From Clostridiales bacterium (GTDB taxonomy: Bacteria > Bacillota > Clostridia > Lachnospirales > Lachnospiraceae): 64,000 nt of DNA. The notes below the pieces were generated by a model, which saw only the letters and a list, made by a program, of their open reading frames with translations, searched no databases and was not told where the DNA came from. Numbering within the stretch: the stretch's first letter is position 1; each line of letters opens with the position of its first letter. The stretch covers positions 1 through 64,000 of the forward strand of contig JAHAFI010000005.1 in the NCBI GenBank assembly GCA_018374355.1. The letters are read 5' to 3'. Made by a program: the position numbers and the translations under genes. Of the stretch, positions 36,755 to 44,996 are shown one piece after another.

Positions 36755-37627
36755 TCAATTCCCTTCAAAAATCTCTGCGATAGGGGAATCCTCAGACAGA
36801 ACGATGGTCTTATTTTCCCCTTTCATAGCTTTTTTCAGTGCATCCAGACTTCTGACAAAGGAATAGAACTCCGTCTTGCTTTCATCCGAATAAGCATCTG
36901 CCAGAATTCTCATATATTCCGCTTCGCCTTCTGCCTCCAAAATCTCTGACTGTTTCTCAGCCTCGGATAGCTGGATTGCCACTTCCTTATCCGTCGTGTT
37001 GCGGATTACCTTTGCCTCCGCTTCACCTTCCGCAGTGTAGGTAGCTGCAATATTGTTTCTTTCCGAAATCATCCGCTCGTAAACAGCCGCCTTATTGTCT
37101 TCCGGCAGATCCAACTGTTTTGTTTCATACGTAATGATCTCAATTCCGTACTGTCCCACATTTTCGCTGATTTCCTTCACAACCGCATCCGCAAGAGCTC
37201 CGCTTCGTCCGCTGATTACTTCCTCCTGATCCATGCTGCTGATTACATTTTTGGTTGCATTATACGTTGCCGTATTGATTCGGCTCTCTGCATTGGCTAT
37301 GGAAAAATTCAGGGTCTGGGCAAATTTCAGCGGCTCATTGATCCTCCACAGTACATAGCAGTCGCTGATCATCGTCTTTTTATCCTTTGTAATTACATCC
37401 GATGGAACCATATCATACAATAAGGTCTCCTTTGGAAGAGTATCTGCGGTCTGGATAAACGGGATCTTAAAGCTTACCCCCGGTGTATCCAGAATCCTGC
37501 TCACTTTACCAAACTGACGAATCAGTTTATATTCATTCTGTTCTGTCACAATCAGGGAAGAACCTCCCAGAACAAGAATCGCTGCGGCTGCCAGACAGCC
37601 AAATACTGCTCGTTTCTTCATTTTCAA
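36755..37627 (-). CDS. hflC: HflC-type SPFH protease modulator
   Basis: 290 residues with an N-terminal membrane helix (~8-26) and a prohibitin/SPFH domain (NEYKLIRQFGKVSRILDTPGVSFKIPFIQ, VLWRINEPLKFAQTL), then a charged coiled-coil (~190-260, ERNNIAATYTAEGEAEAKVIR). HflC forms a membrane complex with HflK that surrounds and modulates the FtsH protease. RBS AGGAGG lies 9 nt before the ATG. It is downstream of hflK across a 130-bp spacer filled by a tandem repeat. Confidence 0.93.
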   Translation of the reverse strand: MKMKKRAVFGCLAAAAILVLGGSSLIVTEQNEYKLIRQFGKVSRILDTPGVSFKIPFIQTADTLPKETLLYDMVPSDVITKDKKTMISDCYVLWRINEPLKFAQTLNFSIANAESRINTATYNATKNVISSMDQEEVISGRSGALADAVVKEISENVGQYGIEIITYETKQLDLPEDNKAAVYERMISERNNIAATYTAEGEAEAKVIRNTTDKEVAIQLSEAEKQSEILEAEGEAEYMRILADAYSDESKTEFYSFVRSLDALKKAMKGENKTIVLSEDSPIAEIFEGN

Positions 37628-37669
37628 ATCCTCCTGTATTTTATTTCTCTTACTGCTTTCGCTCTATAG

Positions 37670-37795
37670 CTTCTGTCATTTCATTTTCTGCTGTTTTTGT
37701 ATGACTCCTGCCATTTTACTTTCTGCTGCTTTTATACGGCTCCTGCCATTTTATTTTCTACTGCTGGGCGGCTTCTGCCGTTTCGCTTTCTGTGG
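37670..37795. repeat. Degenerate 35-bp tandem repeat spanning the hflK 3' end
   Basis: Four imperfect copies of a unit beginning CTxCTGCC(A)TTT start at 37670, 37705, 37740 and 37772 (periods 35, 35, 32). The copy at 37772 is inside hflK, the copy at 37740 contains its stop codon, and the other two fill the hflK-hflC spacer. It looks like local duplication of the hflK 3' terminus. Confidence 0.75.
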
Positions 37796-38786
37796 TATCG
37801 TCCTCTGTGGTATCAGCGCCCGTCTCCTCTGAGAACGGTTCCAGCGGGAGCAGTTTCTGCACGCCGTTTCCATTGTCAATCACAACCTTCAGACCCGGAA
37901 GCACCTCTTCCATGGCTTCAAAATACATTCTCTGTTTTGTAACAGTCGGATTCTTCTGGTATTCCTGATACATGGACTCAAACCGGGCGGCCTGAGCCTC
38001 AGCCTCATTGATTCGTGTTTCTTTCTTCGCCTCTGCTTCCTTGATTACCTGATCGGCCTTTGCCTCTGCTTCCGGAAGCTTTTCATTTCGGTATTTATTT
38101 GCATTGTTCAAAGCCGTTTCTTTTCCCTGTTTCGCAGTCTCCACCGTCTTAAATGCCTGCATGACTTCCGGTGTCGGGGGCTCTGAATCCTGAATCGTAA
38201 TGTTCACAAGCTGGATACCGATGTCCTGCTTTTCCAGATCCTTCATAATGTCTTCTTTGATTTTGGCCTGAATCTCGCTTTTTCCGGTTGTCAGCACCTC
38301 GTCCACGGTATATGTACTGATGACGCCCCGGATGTCACCCTGAGCAATATTTTTCAGAATTTCCTCCGGTTCCTGAGCCTGATACAGATACTGTACCGGA
38401 TCCGCGATCCTGTATTCCACATAGAAGTCCACATTGATAAAATTGTAGTCCTCCGTAATCATGATTCCTTCCGTATCCAGTACCGCATTATCTTCTTCCG
38501 CATATCCAATGGCAAATCCCTGAATCGTGGTATTTACTTTTTTTACGTTCTGGATCAGCGGAATCTTAAAATGAAGTCCGGTTTCGGTGACCGCCTTCGG
38601 TTTACCGAGAGTTGTCAGCACAGCCTGCTCCTGCTCCTGAATCTGATAGAACGAGCCGAATACCAACACTCCTCCCACAACCACAGCTCCGATTCCTATT
38701 GCTGTTCTCTTTAAAATCTTGGGAAGTTTTCCTCCTCCCAACGGTGCATTGTTAAATGCCTGATTTTTCCCTTCAAATCCAAACAT
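37758..38786 (-). CDS. hflK: HflK-type SPFH protease modulator
   Basis: 342 residues. An N-terminal Gly-rich cytosolic stretch, membrane helix (~30-50, AIGIGAVVVGGVLVFGSFYQI), SPFH domain (EQEQAVLTTLGKPKAVTETGLHFKIPLIQ; DFYVEYRIADPVQYLY), coiled coil (~235-290) and an acidic Thr/Glu tail (DTTEDDTTESETAEAAQQ). The start MFGFEGKN at 38786 has GAAGGAG upstream; the 17-codon extension has none. It is first of the hflK-hflC pair. The tail overlaps the tandem repeat at 37670-37795 and may vary between strains. Confidence 0.93.
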   Translation of the reverse strand: MFGFEGKNQAFNNAPLGGGKLPKILKRTAIGIGAVVVGGVLVFGSFYQIQEQEQAVLTTLGKPKAVTETGLHFKIPLIQNVKKVNTTIQGFAIGYAEEDNAVLDTEGIMITEDYNFINVDFYVEYRIADPVQYLYQAQEPEEILKNIAQGDIRGVISTYTVDEVLTTGKSEIQAKIKEDIMKDLEKQDIGIQLVNITIQDSEPPTPEVMQAFKTVETAKQGKETALNNANKYRNEKLPEAEAKADQVIKEAEAKKETRINEAEAQAARFESMYQEYQKNPTVTKQRMYFEAMEEVLPGLKVVIDNGNGVQKLLPLEPFSEETGADTTEDDTTESETAEAAQQ

Positions 38787-38912
38787 ACTTTTTCTCCTTC
38801 TCAAATGAGTTTTTTCCATTTTAGCGGTCATTTCCATGGCAGTGACCCTTCAAATGTCAGTTACGTTAAAGAAAAGAGACTTTGCAGAAATTTTATCTTC
38901 TTTCAAGGTAAA

Positions 38913-38953
38913 CAAAAAAGACTTTTATTCCCATGTACGGAAATAAAAGTCTT
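38913..38953 (-). terminator. Intrinsic terminator after panE
   Basis: Perfect 12-bp arms AAGACTTTTATT and AATAAAAGTCTT with a 12-base loop, followed on the minus strand by TTTTTG. It is about 140 bp past the ketopantoate reductase stop and upstream of hflK. Confidence 0.75.
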
Positions 38954-39093
38954 GCTATTTACTTACATGGCGCGGATATTTCTATCGTTATGACGCCTCC
39001 ATGTACCATCTCATTGAATAACCGATGGCAGCTACTCCCTTTTCTTTGATACTATATTAGCACATTTTTCAGAAATTGCAATACCTTTTTTCA

Positions 39094-40056
39094 TCAATTT
39101 TCGGTTTCTGCCTGAACATTCTTCGTGATTCTGGCACTCAGTTCCCTGTACATCCGCTCAGACAGGGGCACCGGAACACCCAGCCGATGAGCCTGCGCTA
39201 CCAGATATCCGCTGAAGGTCTCCAGCTCAGATTTTCTCCCTGCTTCCAGATCTCTTTTCATGGAGCTGGTAGAACCTGCATCCAGACTCATAAACCGCTG
39301 ATATTCACTCTCCACATAGCCTTCCCGCACATGGATATTCTTTGCATGGGCAACCGCCAGAGTCTCTTTGGTCAGCGTTATATACTCCCTGCATTTTTCC
39401 CCGGATGCCTGAAGGTCTTCCACCATCTCCATGTAATAGGAGGTAAGCACATTGTAACCGCAGTTGAAAATATATTTTTCCCAGACTGCTGCCTCGATAT
39501 CCTCCACCCTCCGGCAGTCGATTCCGGCCTCCTGCATCATTTCCCATGCCTTTTGGACTGCCGCTTTTTCCCTTGCATCGGGATGGGGAATGCCGATATT
39601 GATTTTTGCATAGCTGCCGATCTGCCGGATGGAATAATCCTCCAGAAAAAAAGAGGTGATGAAGATCACTGCATCCACAACAATTCCTTTGGTAAGAAAG
39701 GCTCTCGTCCGCTCTCCCGTGTCTGCACCGTTCATAACCGGCAAAATCATGGTGTGCTCATCCACACATCCCAGAAGGTCTTCACAGATTTCTTCCAAAG
39801 AATAAGTTTTCACGCAGATAAGAATCACATCCTGTACCGCCGTAATCTCTGTCCCCTTTTCCACAATACGCTCCGGACGGGCTGTGATTTCTCCGCTGAA
39901 TTCGCTGTGGAGGCGGATTCCTTTTTCTTCCAGCGAACGTTTTCGCTCTCCACGGGCGATCAGGGTTACATGGGGATAGGTTTTTGCCAGCATTCCCGCA
40001 AGGTAGCCGCCTACACCGCCTACTCCTGCTATTGTAATTTTGATGTCTTTGTTCAT
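39094..40056 (-). CDS. panE: 2-Dehydropantoate 2-reductase
   Basis: 320 residues of the ketopantoate reductase (ApbA/PanE) family, reducing ketopantoate to pantoate with NADPH. The N-terminal Rossmann motif IAGVGGVGGYLAG, ICVKTYSLEEI (catalytic Lys), PVMNGADTGE and the C-terminal substrate domain with SSMKRDLEAGRKSELETFSGYL are present. Paralogues often act on other 2-oxo acids, and no panB, panC or panD is nearby, so the assignment to pantothenate synthesis is probable rather than proved. RBS GAGGGAAAC precedes the ATG. Confidence 0.85.
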   Translation of the reverse strand: MNKDIKITIAGVGGVGGYLAGMLAKTYPHVTLIARGERKRSLEEKGIRLHSEFSGEITARPERIVEKGTEITAVQDVILICVKTYSLEEICEDLLGCVDEHTMILPVMNGADTGERTRAFLTKGIVVDAVIFITSFFLEDYSIRQIGSYAKINIGIPHPDAREKAAVQKAWEMMQEAGIDCRRVEDIEAAVWEKYIFNCGYNVLTSYYMEMVEDLQASGEKCREYITLTKETLAVAHAKNIHVREGYVESEYQRFMSLDAGSTSSMKRDLEAGRKSELETFSGYLVAQAHRLGVPVPLSERMYRELSARITKNVQAETEN

Positions 40057-40125
40057 ATTTGTTTCCCTCTTCTGTTTTTATTTTCCGGCACAGCATTCTT
40101 ATTCAGCAGATCAACTGCTTTTTCC

Positions 40126-42519
40126 TCACGGATTTCCCACCTGAACAATATACGTCTGACTTCCCTCATCCCTATAAACAACATTTCCCAGAGACTGCAG
40201 CATTTCTTCATTCAGGCCGGAATATTTTTCCCGTTCCATCTTTCCTACAAAAATGTACGCTACCTCATAGTCCTCCAGAATCCGTTCCACCAGTTCCCGG
40301 TCATTCGAGGTATAGACAGCTTCCACTTCCCCAACTCTCTGATTCAGTTCTTCAATTCCGCCCCGCCAGAGCCACTCATGTACATACCAGCCCAGAATCG
40401 TGGGAAGTCCGGTCATGGCAGATACCCGTTCGTAGTCACTGTAGCTGTCCCCGTGAGCCTCCAAAACCACCGGACTGCCCTCCACGTTTTCATTGAGCCA
40501 GCGGATGGCAGAAGCATCCTCCGAAAAACTGGTTTCCAGAAATGCGGTCGCATCCAGCCCCTGATACCGTTCCGTCTCCCACACCGGGCCGAACCAAGAA
40601 TGTACCGCCGTACCGATGTAGCAGCAGCACCCTGCAAAGCAGAGAAATCCCACCGTGGTCAAAGCCTTTTGCAGCCATTGTTTCCTCTCCAGCCACATTC
40701 TCACAAACCCATAGCCCATCACGATTCCGAACATTAGAAAAGCCTGATAGGTCAGTTTAAACATGGTATTGGACCGGGCATATTCTTTTTCATAAATATC
40801 CCGTACATACACAATTTCAGGAATCAAAATCAGTCCAATGGCCGAAAATCCCAGAATCACACTGAAAAAGTCCGGTTCCTCCGGCAGTATTTCCCCCGGC
40901 TTCCTTGACCGGAATATCCGCCAAAATAATAGCAGTGTAAATAAAAACGGAAGTCCCCATATCAGCCACCACTGATAAGGACGGGAATGATTTTGAGCCA
41001 GCGCAATGCCGCTTACCATAGTTTCGAATTGAAGGGTAAAGGGCAGGGCAAACAGGCTTCCCAGTAAAAATACCCAGACTGCATGGATGGCACTGGCTGC
41101 CGCCGTCAGACAAGCTCTCTGCTTCCCATTGGTAAATTCATGGAAACGCAGAAAATTACAGTAAATGACTCCCAGACCGCCCATCACAAAGTAAATAACG
41201 AAGTCCCAGTAATTTGTCCAGTGGAACAGACCGATAAAGAATGAAAATACCAGCACATACGGTTCCATAAGAGTCTCCCTTATCATCTGTTTCCAAGGAA
41301 CACTGCGTTTTTCCTCCGTCCCTTCCTGATTGGTTACAGACGGATTTTTTATCGCCGTTTCCAGCTTTGCCCGGTAATTCTGCACCATTGCATAGATCAG
41401 GCAGATCACCGCCAGCACGAACATTACATTTGCCACATGGGCATGAAGATCCCCCAGCACGAAGGAATACGATGGAAATTCGTGAATCGTCTTATCATTT
41501 TCCGCAGGATAATAACCGATATACCGGGTGGAATTAGGAAACCAGTATTTATAGTCCCCTTCCGGCAGACCAAGAATTTTTTTTGCCCAAGGAAGGATTT
41601 TTCCTACCACCACATAGTGCATATTTCCGGCCAGAGAGACCCCTGCCCCTGCAAAAATGCCTCCCAGAACCGCCAGAATTTCTCTGCGCAGCCCATTCTT
41701 TCCGGTTTTTCCACTTTGCAATGCTTCCTGCGTTTCGATTTCATAATTTCCGCCCCGGTTTCGGATATCCAGAATCATCTGACGCACTAAAACAAAGGGC
41801 AGGGCAAATCCAAATCCCGCTACCAGCGTACGCATCAGGTTATAGGTCTGGGCCACCTGCGTACCTGTAAGCTTTGTCAGATACACTGCAAAATACTGGC
41901 CGCCGTAATAATAATTCAGATTTCCCCCGGCATACCAGAGATCCTTTGCCGGAAGGGTGGTACTGCGCATCATTGCCATCATGAAACCGTAATCCATGAA
42001 TTTTTCCGTTCCATACGCCGCCGGGCGAAAGCCGGCGAAGTAAGTCCAGATTAAGAAAAACAGTGTAAAGACCAGTTCTCCATCCAAAACTGCAGACAGG
42101 CACTTGACTGACAGAAAATCTTTCAGCCATTTTCCTTCACGGTTATCGTTACCAGCTTTTTCCTTTTCACTCTTTTTGCGAAATACTTTCCAAAACCAGA
42201 AGCCCCATGAAACTGCCGCTATGGCAATCGGTATCCCTACACAGACCCCTCCGGTAAAAGGAAGTACCCGGCAGCTCACTAAAAACCATGTAAAAAATCC
42301 TGCCGCTGCAATTCCCAGTACTTTCGATACCACCCAGCCTTTATCCCTGAAACGCTGAAACAGCCAGCCTGTCACCGGAAGAAAACCTGCTCCCAGCAAA
42401 AGCGCTGCCATCCACCATCTCAGAAAAACTGCTCCATCCGCTCCCAAAAGCCCGCGGCTAAATACCAACAGCGCCGCAAGCAATATTCCTTTGCTACCTA
42501 ATGCACATTTTTCTTTCAT
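40126..42519 (-). CDS. Large polytopic membrane protein (DUF2298, YYY type)
   Basis: 797 residues with about 12-14 predicted membrane helices. The family hallmarks are GGNLNYYYGGQYFAVYLTKL (the YYY motif, ~residue 205), EFPSYSFVLGDLHAHVANV (~345) and EIVYVRDIYEKEYARSNTMFKL (~590), followed by a soluble C-terminal part (~650-797). DUF2298 proteins are thought to be GT-C-like glycosyltransferases, mostly uncharacterised. The ATG at 42519 has AAAGGAG 7 nt upstream; an earlier ATG that abuts the upstream stop has none. It follows a GT2 gene, suggesting a polyprenyl-sugar donor and transferase pair. Confidence 0.85.
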   Translation of the reverse strand: MKEKCALGSKGILLAALLVFSRGLLGADGAVFLRWWMAALLLGAGFLPVTGWLFQRFRDKGWVVSKVLGIAAAGFFTWFLVSCRVLPFTGGVCVGIPIAIAAVSWGFWFWKVFRKKSEKEKAGNDNREGKWLKDFLSVKCLSAVLDGELVFTLFFLIWTYFAGFRPAAYGTEKFMDYGFMMAMMRSTTLPAKDLWYAGGNLNYYYGGQYFAVYLTKLTGTQVAQTYNLMRTLVAGFGFALPFVLVRQMILDIRNRGGNYEIETQEALQSGKTGKNGLRREILAVLGGIFAGAGVSLAGNMHYVVVGKILPWAKKILGLPEGDYKYWFPNSTRYIGYYPAENDKTIHEFPSYSFVLGDLHAHVANVMFVLAVICLIYAMVQNYRAKLETAIKNPSVTNQEGTEEKRSVPWKQMIRETLMEPYVLVFSFFIGLFHWTNYWDFVIYFVMGGLGVIYCNFLRFHEFTNGKQRACLTAAASAIHAVWVFLLGSLFALPFTLQFETMVSGIALAQNHSRPYQWWLIWGLPFLFTLLLFWRIFRSRKPGEILPEEPDFFSVILGFSAIGLILIPEIVYVRDIYEKEYARSNTMFKLTYQAFLMFGIVMGYGFVRMWLERKQWLQKALTTVGFLCFAGCCCYIGTAVHSWFGPVWETERYQGLDATAFLETSFSEDASAIRWLNENVEGSPVVLEAHGDSYSDYERVSAMTGLPTILGWYVHEWLWRGGIEELNQRVGEVEAVYTSNDRELVERILEDYEVAYIFVGKMEREKYSGLNEEMLQSLGNVVYRDEGSQTYIVQVGNP

Positions 42520-42573
42520 TTCTAACTCCTTTAACCTGTTGCTGCTCACTCTGTTTCCGGCAGCATACTTCAT

Positions 42574-43293
42574 CTAATACTGTCTGCTCAGATGCCGGAA
42601 ATCTTTCAGCGCCTTTGTGCCGATCCGGAAAATCCGTTTCATGTTGATAGAATTTTTCCCGCCCTGTCTGGGGCGGAAGGTAATGGGAAAATATCGTACT
42701 CCCAGATTTCTCTTTGTATACAACACCGTCATCAGTACATTGGAAAGGGAATAGTTTTCCGGTATTTCCTCCAGTACCTTAGAAAGGGTTTTACTGTCCA
42801 TCAGCCGGAAGGGCGTATTGGCGTCCTCCACCCGGCATCCGAAGGTCATCCGCAGCACCAGCCGCAGTACCCTTGTAACCATCACCCGCTGCCAGCCATC
42901 CTGCCGGCCTTTCCTGCTTCCGATCAAAAGTCCGTATTCCGCCCGCTTCTCCCACAGCGGCCAAAATTCCTCCGGAAGCGTCTGTCCGTCAGAATCGGTC
43001 TGAAAAATATAATCCGCTCCGTCTGCAATGGCGCAGTGATAACCGTACAAAATCGTAGCCCCATGTCCCTGATTTGCTTTTTTCACAGCCCGCAGACAGG
43101 AATACCTTTTCTGCAGCTCCACCAGTTTTTCCTGTGTTCCGTCTGTACTGCCGTCATTGATTACGAACAGACGGCTCTCCTCCCCGATCTTTTCCACAAT
43201 GGGATGCCACTGCTGTACTACGGATTCTATGTTCATCTCCTCATTGTAAGCCGGAATCACAATGATCAGTCGGTCCTGTTTCTTTTCTGTCAT
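42574..43293 (-). CDS. GT2 glycosyltransferase (dolichol-phosphate-mannose synthase-like)
   Basis: 239 residues. IVIPAYNEEMNIESVV opens the GT-A fold; FVINDGSTDGTQEKL binds the nucleotide; FQTDSDGQTLPEEF is the DxD-like metal site; and a late FRPRQGGKNSINMKRIF segment resembles the DPM1/polyprenyl-phosphate glycosyltransferases. No C-terminal membrane helices are seen, so it is the soluble or peripheral type. The ATG at 43293 is preceded by GGAGATTTTT. It lies 20 bp after the HipA-like gene and 54 bp before the DUF2298 gene. Confidence 0.9.
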   Translation of the reverse strand: MTEKKQDRLIIVIPAYNEEMNIESVVQQWHPIVEKIGEESRLFVINDGSTDGTQEKLVELQKRYSCLRAVKKANQGHGATILYGYHCAIADGADYIFQTDSDGQTLPEEFWPLWEKRAEYGLLIGSRKGRQDGWQRVMVTRVLRLVLRMTFGCRVEDANTPFRLMDSKTLSKVLEEIPENYSLSNVLMTVLYTKRNLGVRYFPITFRPRQGGKNSINMKRIFRIGTKALKDFRHLSRQY

Positions 43294-43312
43294 AAAAATC
43301 TCCATTCTGTCT

Positions 43313-44131
43313 TTATAGGGTTTCTTCAAAGCTGAACAAATAACTGTATTTTCTTTGTTGAATCCGCAGTATTTCCTCAATTCTTTCTGTGACACTTTTT
43401 TCATAATAAGGCTCATATGTTTTCAGACACGCTTCCACATCTTTTTGCGTAAAATTAAGTTGCAGCTGCTGACCATACATTTCTTCTGCCGCATCCATCT
43501 GAAGATCAAAATCTCTGTCGAATGGTTTTGCTTCAATTTTTTCATAGAAAGATTCTAACGATGCTCCTGCCAAGTAGTCATTAACCGTATCCGAAAATAG
43601 TGCCGCGCCATTATCAAATACCGGACACAAACGAAAATCACCATTTCCACTCCGAATTACCGCAATATTATGTGTATGACGGTCTTCATTAAGAAAAAAA
43701 GCATCTAGTTCCAATAACATAGTAACATATTTTCCGAAATTTTTAATACCTGTAATGCTTTCTATCGATGTTGTCAGATATCTGACCTTTTCCCCAATCT
43801 CTTTTCCTGCCATATTCTTAACAAGAGATCCGCCATAAAATTTCTGAAACAGCCGCTCGCAGGTCCAGATTTCTTCTCCCTCCTGTAAAAAAGAATTACT
43901 GCTGCATCCTCTGTATACCTGATTCTTCCAGACTATTTCTTCGTACTCATAAGATACATACTCCGGGACATTTGACTTTTTCAGAAGTTTTGAAACCACA
44001 ATCTCTGCCAGACTTTCGTATCCCAGATAGTCTGCTTTATACCAGATTCCGTCTTTCATCCATTTGAACTGGTTTCCCTTTGAGGAATGACTCTCCCGCA
44101 CCGGAAAATCTGCCTTTTTAAGCTCTATCAT
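43313..44131 (-). CDS. HipA-like kinase-fold protein
   Basis: 272 residues. The catalytic region DAFFLNEDRHTHNIAVI (~170) and PVFDNGAALFSDT (~195) are the HxxN loop and D(F/N)G metal motif of HipA/PI3-4-kinase-like folds; YKADYLGYESLAE (~30) is the nucleotide-side strand. I recognise a widespread Firmicutes family of unknown function that lacks the HipA N-terminal subdomain. The start MIELKKADF at 44131 has GGAGG 7 nt upstream and overlaps the HTH gene by 14 bp, so the two are coupled. Possibly the toxin or kinase half of a HipBA/HipBST-like module; substrate unknown. Confidence 0.75.
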   Translation of the reverse strand: MIELKKADFPVRESHSSKGNQFKWMKDGIWYKADYLGYESLAEIVVSKLLKKSNVPEYVSYEYEEIVWKNQVYRGCSSNSFLQEGEEIWTCERLFQKFYGGSLVKNMAGKEIGEKVRYLTTSIESITGIKNFGKYVTMLLELDAFFLNEDRHTHNIAVIRSGNGDFRLCPVFDNGAALFSDTVNDYLAGASLESFYEKIEAKPFDRDFDLQMDAAEEMYGQQLQLNFTQKDVEACLKTYEPYYEKSVTERIEEILRIQQRKYSYLFSFEETL

Positions 44132-44771
44132 CTTCTTCCTCCACAAACTTTATCCACTGATAGTCCCCTGCCATACGCCCCTGTGTTTTCTGAACAATCT
44201 GCCACGGGTCATAAGACTGCAGTCCCAGATCCTTTAAAATCAATTTCATCTTGTCTCTTGTTCTCGGAAAACATCTGTCCTCCAAAAAAAACTCAAAATC
44301 TGCCCAGTCGGGATGTTCCTTACATCCGAATGCACGATACAGCACATCATCCGTCTCATTTTTTATTTCTATTTTTTCTTCTGAAAAATCCACATAGATT
44401 TTTGTGCAGATTTCTTCTCTGTTCATATAATATAAAATCTGTTTTGTCTGTAGCATTTCTGCTCTGTTCTGATACTCCCGGATCACATTTGATACCGCTC
44501 CTACGGAAACATTGGTCTGTTCCGCAATCTGCCGCACGGTGCTTCCCTGTTGTCTCAATTTCCATATGGTCTGCTTTTTAGCTAAGCTGAGAGACGGTCT
44601 GCCCTTTGCATGCTTCTTACATTCGCTCTCTTCATTTTTCTGCAGTCTGTTAATCTGACATTTCAAACGATTCACACGCTCCTCCAGCTTTTTTTCTCTT
44701 TCCTGAGACATTTTAAGTTCCTGCTCCAAATACAGGATTCTTTGCTTTTCATTTTCTATATTCTCTATCAT
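44118..44771 (-). CDS. Coiled-coil HTH protein paired with the HipA-like kinase
   Basis: 217 residues: N-terminal coiled coil (~3-50), a resolvase-type HTH (~60-103, GRPSLSLAKKQTIWKLRQQG, VRQIAEQTNVSVGAVSNVI), and a C-terminal domain (~125-210) with FFLEDRCFPRTRDKMKLIL and KTQGRMAGDYQWIKF. The C-terminal pattern (RxxPxxR...LGL...DxxWI) resembles the segment found at the N-terminus of, or just ahead of, HipA-like kinases in other Clostridia (from memory, not searched). Likely DNA-binding autoregulator and kinase partner or antitoxin. Promoter and palindrome lie just upstream. Confidence 0.72.
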   Translation of the reverse strand: MIENIENEKQRILYLEQELKMSQEREKKLEERVNRLKCQINRLQKNEESECKKHAKGRPSLSLAKKQTIWKLRQQGSTVRQIAEQTNVSVGAVSNVIREYQNRAEMLQTKQILYYMNREEICTKIYVDFSEEKIEIKNETDDVLYRAFGCKEHPDWADFEFFLEDRCFPRTRDKMKLILKDLGLQSYDPWQIVQKTQGRMAGDYQWIKFVEEEDDRA

Positions 44772-44805
44772 ATGACCTGATCACTCCTGCTTTGTATGTG
44801 TTTAT

Positions 44806-44846
44806 AGTATAACGCCTCGTGTTCATTTATTCAAATACTTTTTGAA
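44806..44846 (-). promoter_or_regulatory. Promoter with overlapping palindromic operator of the HTH/HipA-like module
   Basis: Minus strand TTGAAT (44829-44834), 17 bp, TATACT (44806-44811). A palindrome TTCAAA-TACTT-TTTGAA (44830-44846) covers the -35 box, the position expected for a self-repressing operator of the HTH protein. Confidence 0.65.
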
Positions 44847-44854
44847 CTTTTATT

Positions 44855-44912
44855 CCCGCAGGCAACGAGCCATGCGGATATGCTTGCATATCCATTTGGC
44901 AACTGCAGCGGG
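44855..44912. repeat. 58-bp imperfect palindromic element
   Basis: Nested complementary blocks CCCGC (44855-44859)/GCGGG (44908-44912), GCCA (44869-44872)/TGGC (44897-44900) and GGATATGC (44876-44883)/GCATATCC (44886-44893) form one long hairpin. A GTTTTT run follows on the plus strand though no plus-strand gene ends there. Possibly a REP-like dispersed element. Confidence 0.6.
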
Positions 44913-44944
44913 GTTTTTGACTTCCGGCACACTTGCTGACAGGC

Positions 44945-44983
44945 AAAAAAGACTGCAGGGCATGCACATACCCCACAGTCTTT
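44945..44983 (-). terminator. Intrinsic terminator of the liv operon
   Basis: AAAGACTG-TG-GGG pairs with CCC-TG-CAGTCTTT and runs into TTTG on the minus strand, 14 bp after the cytidylate-kinase-like gene that ends the operon. Confidence 0.8.
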
Positions 44984-44996
44984 CCATTCTTCCATC

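Noticed and set aside
39076..40737. Plus-strand frame of over 550 codons
   Set aside because: Antisense to panE and the DUF2298 gene, which have clear family motifs; no homology-like pattern in the antisense product.
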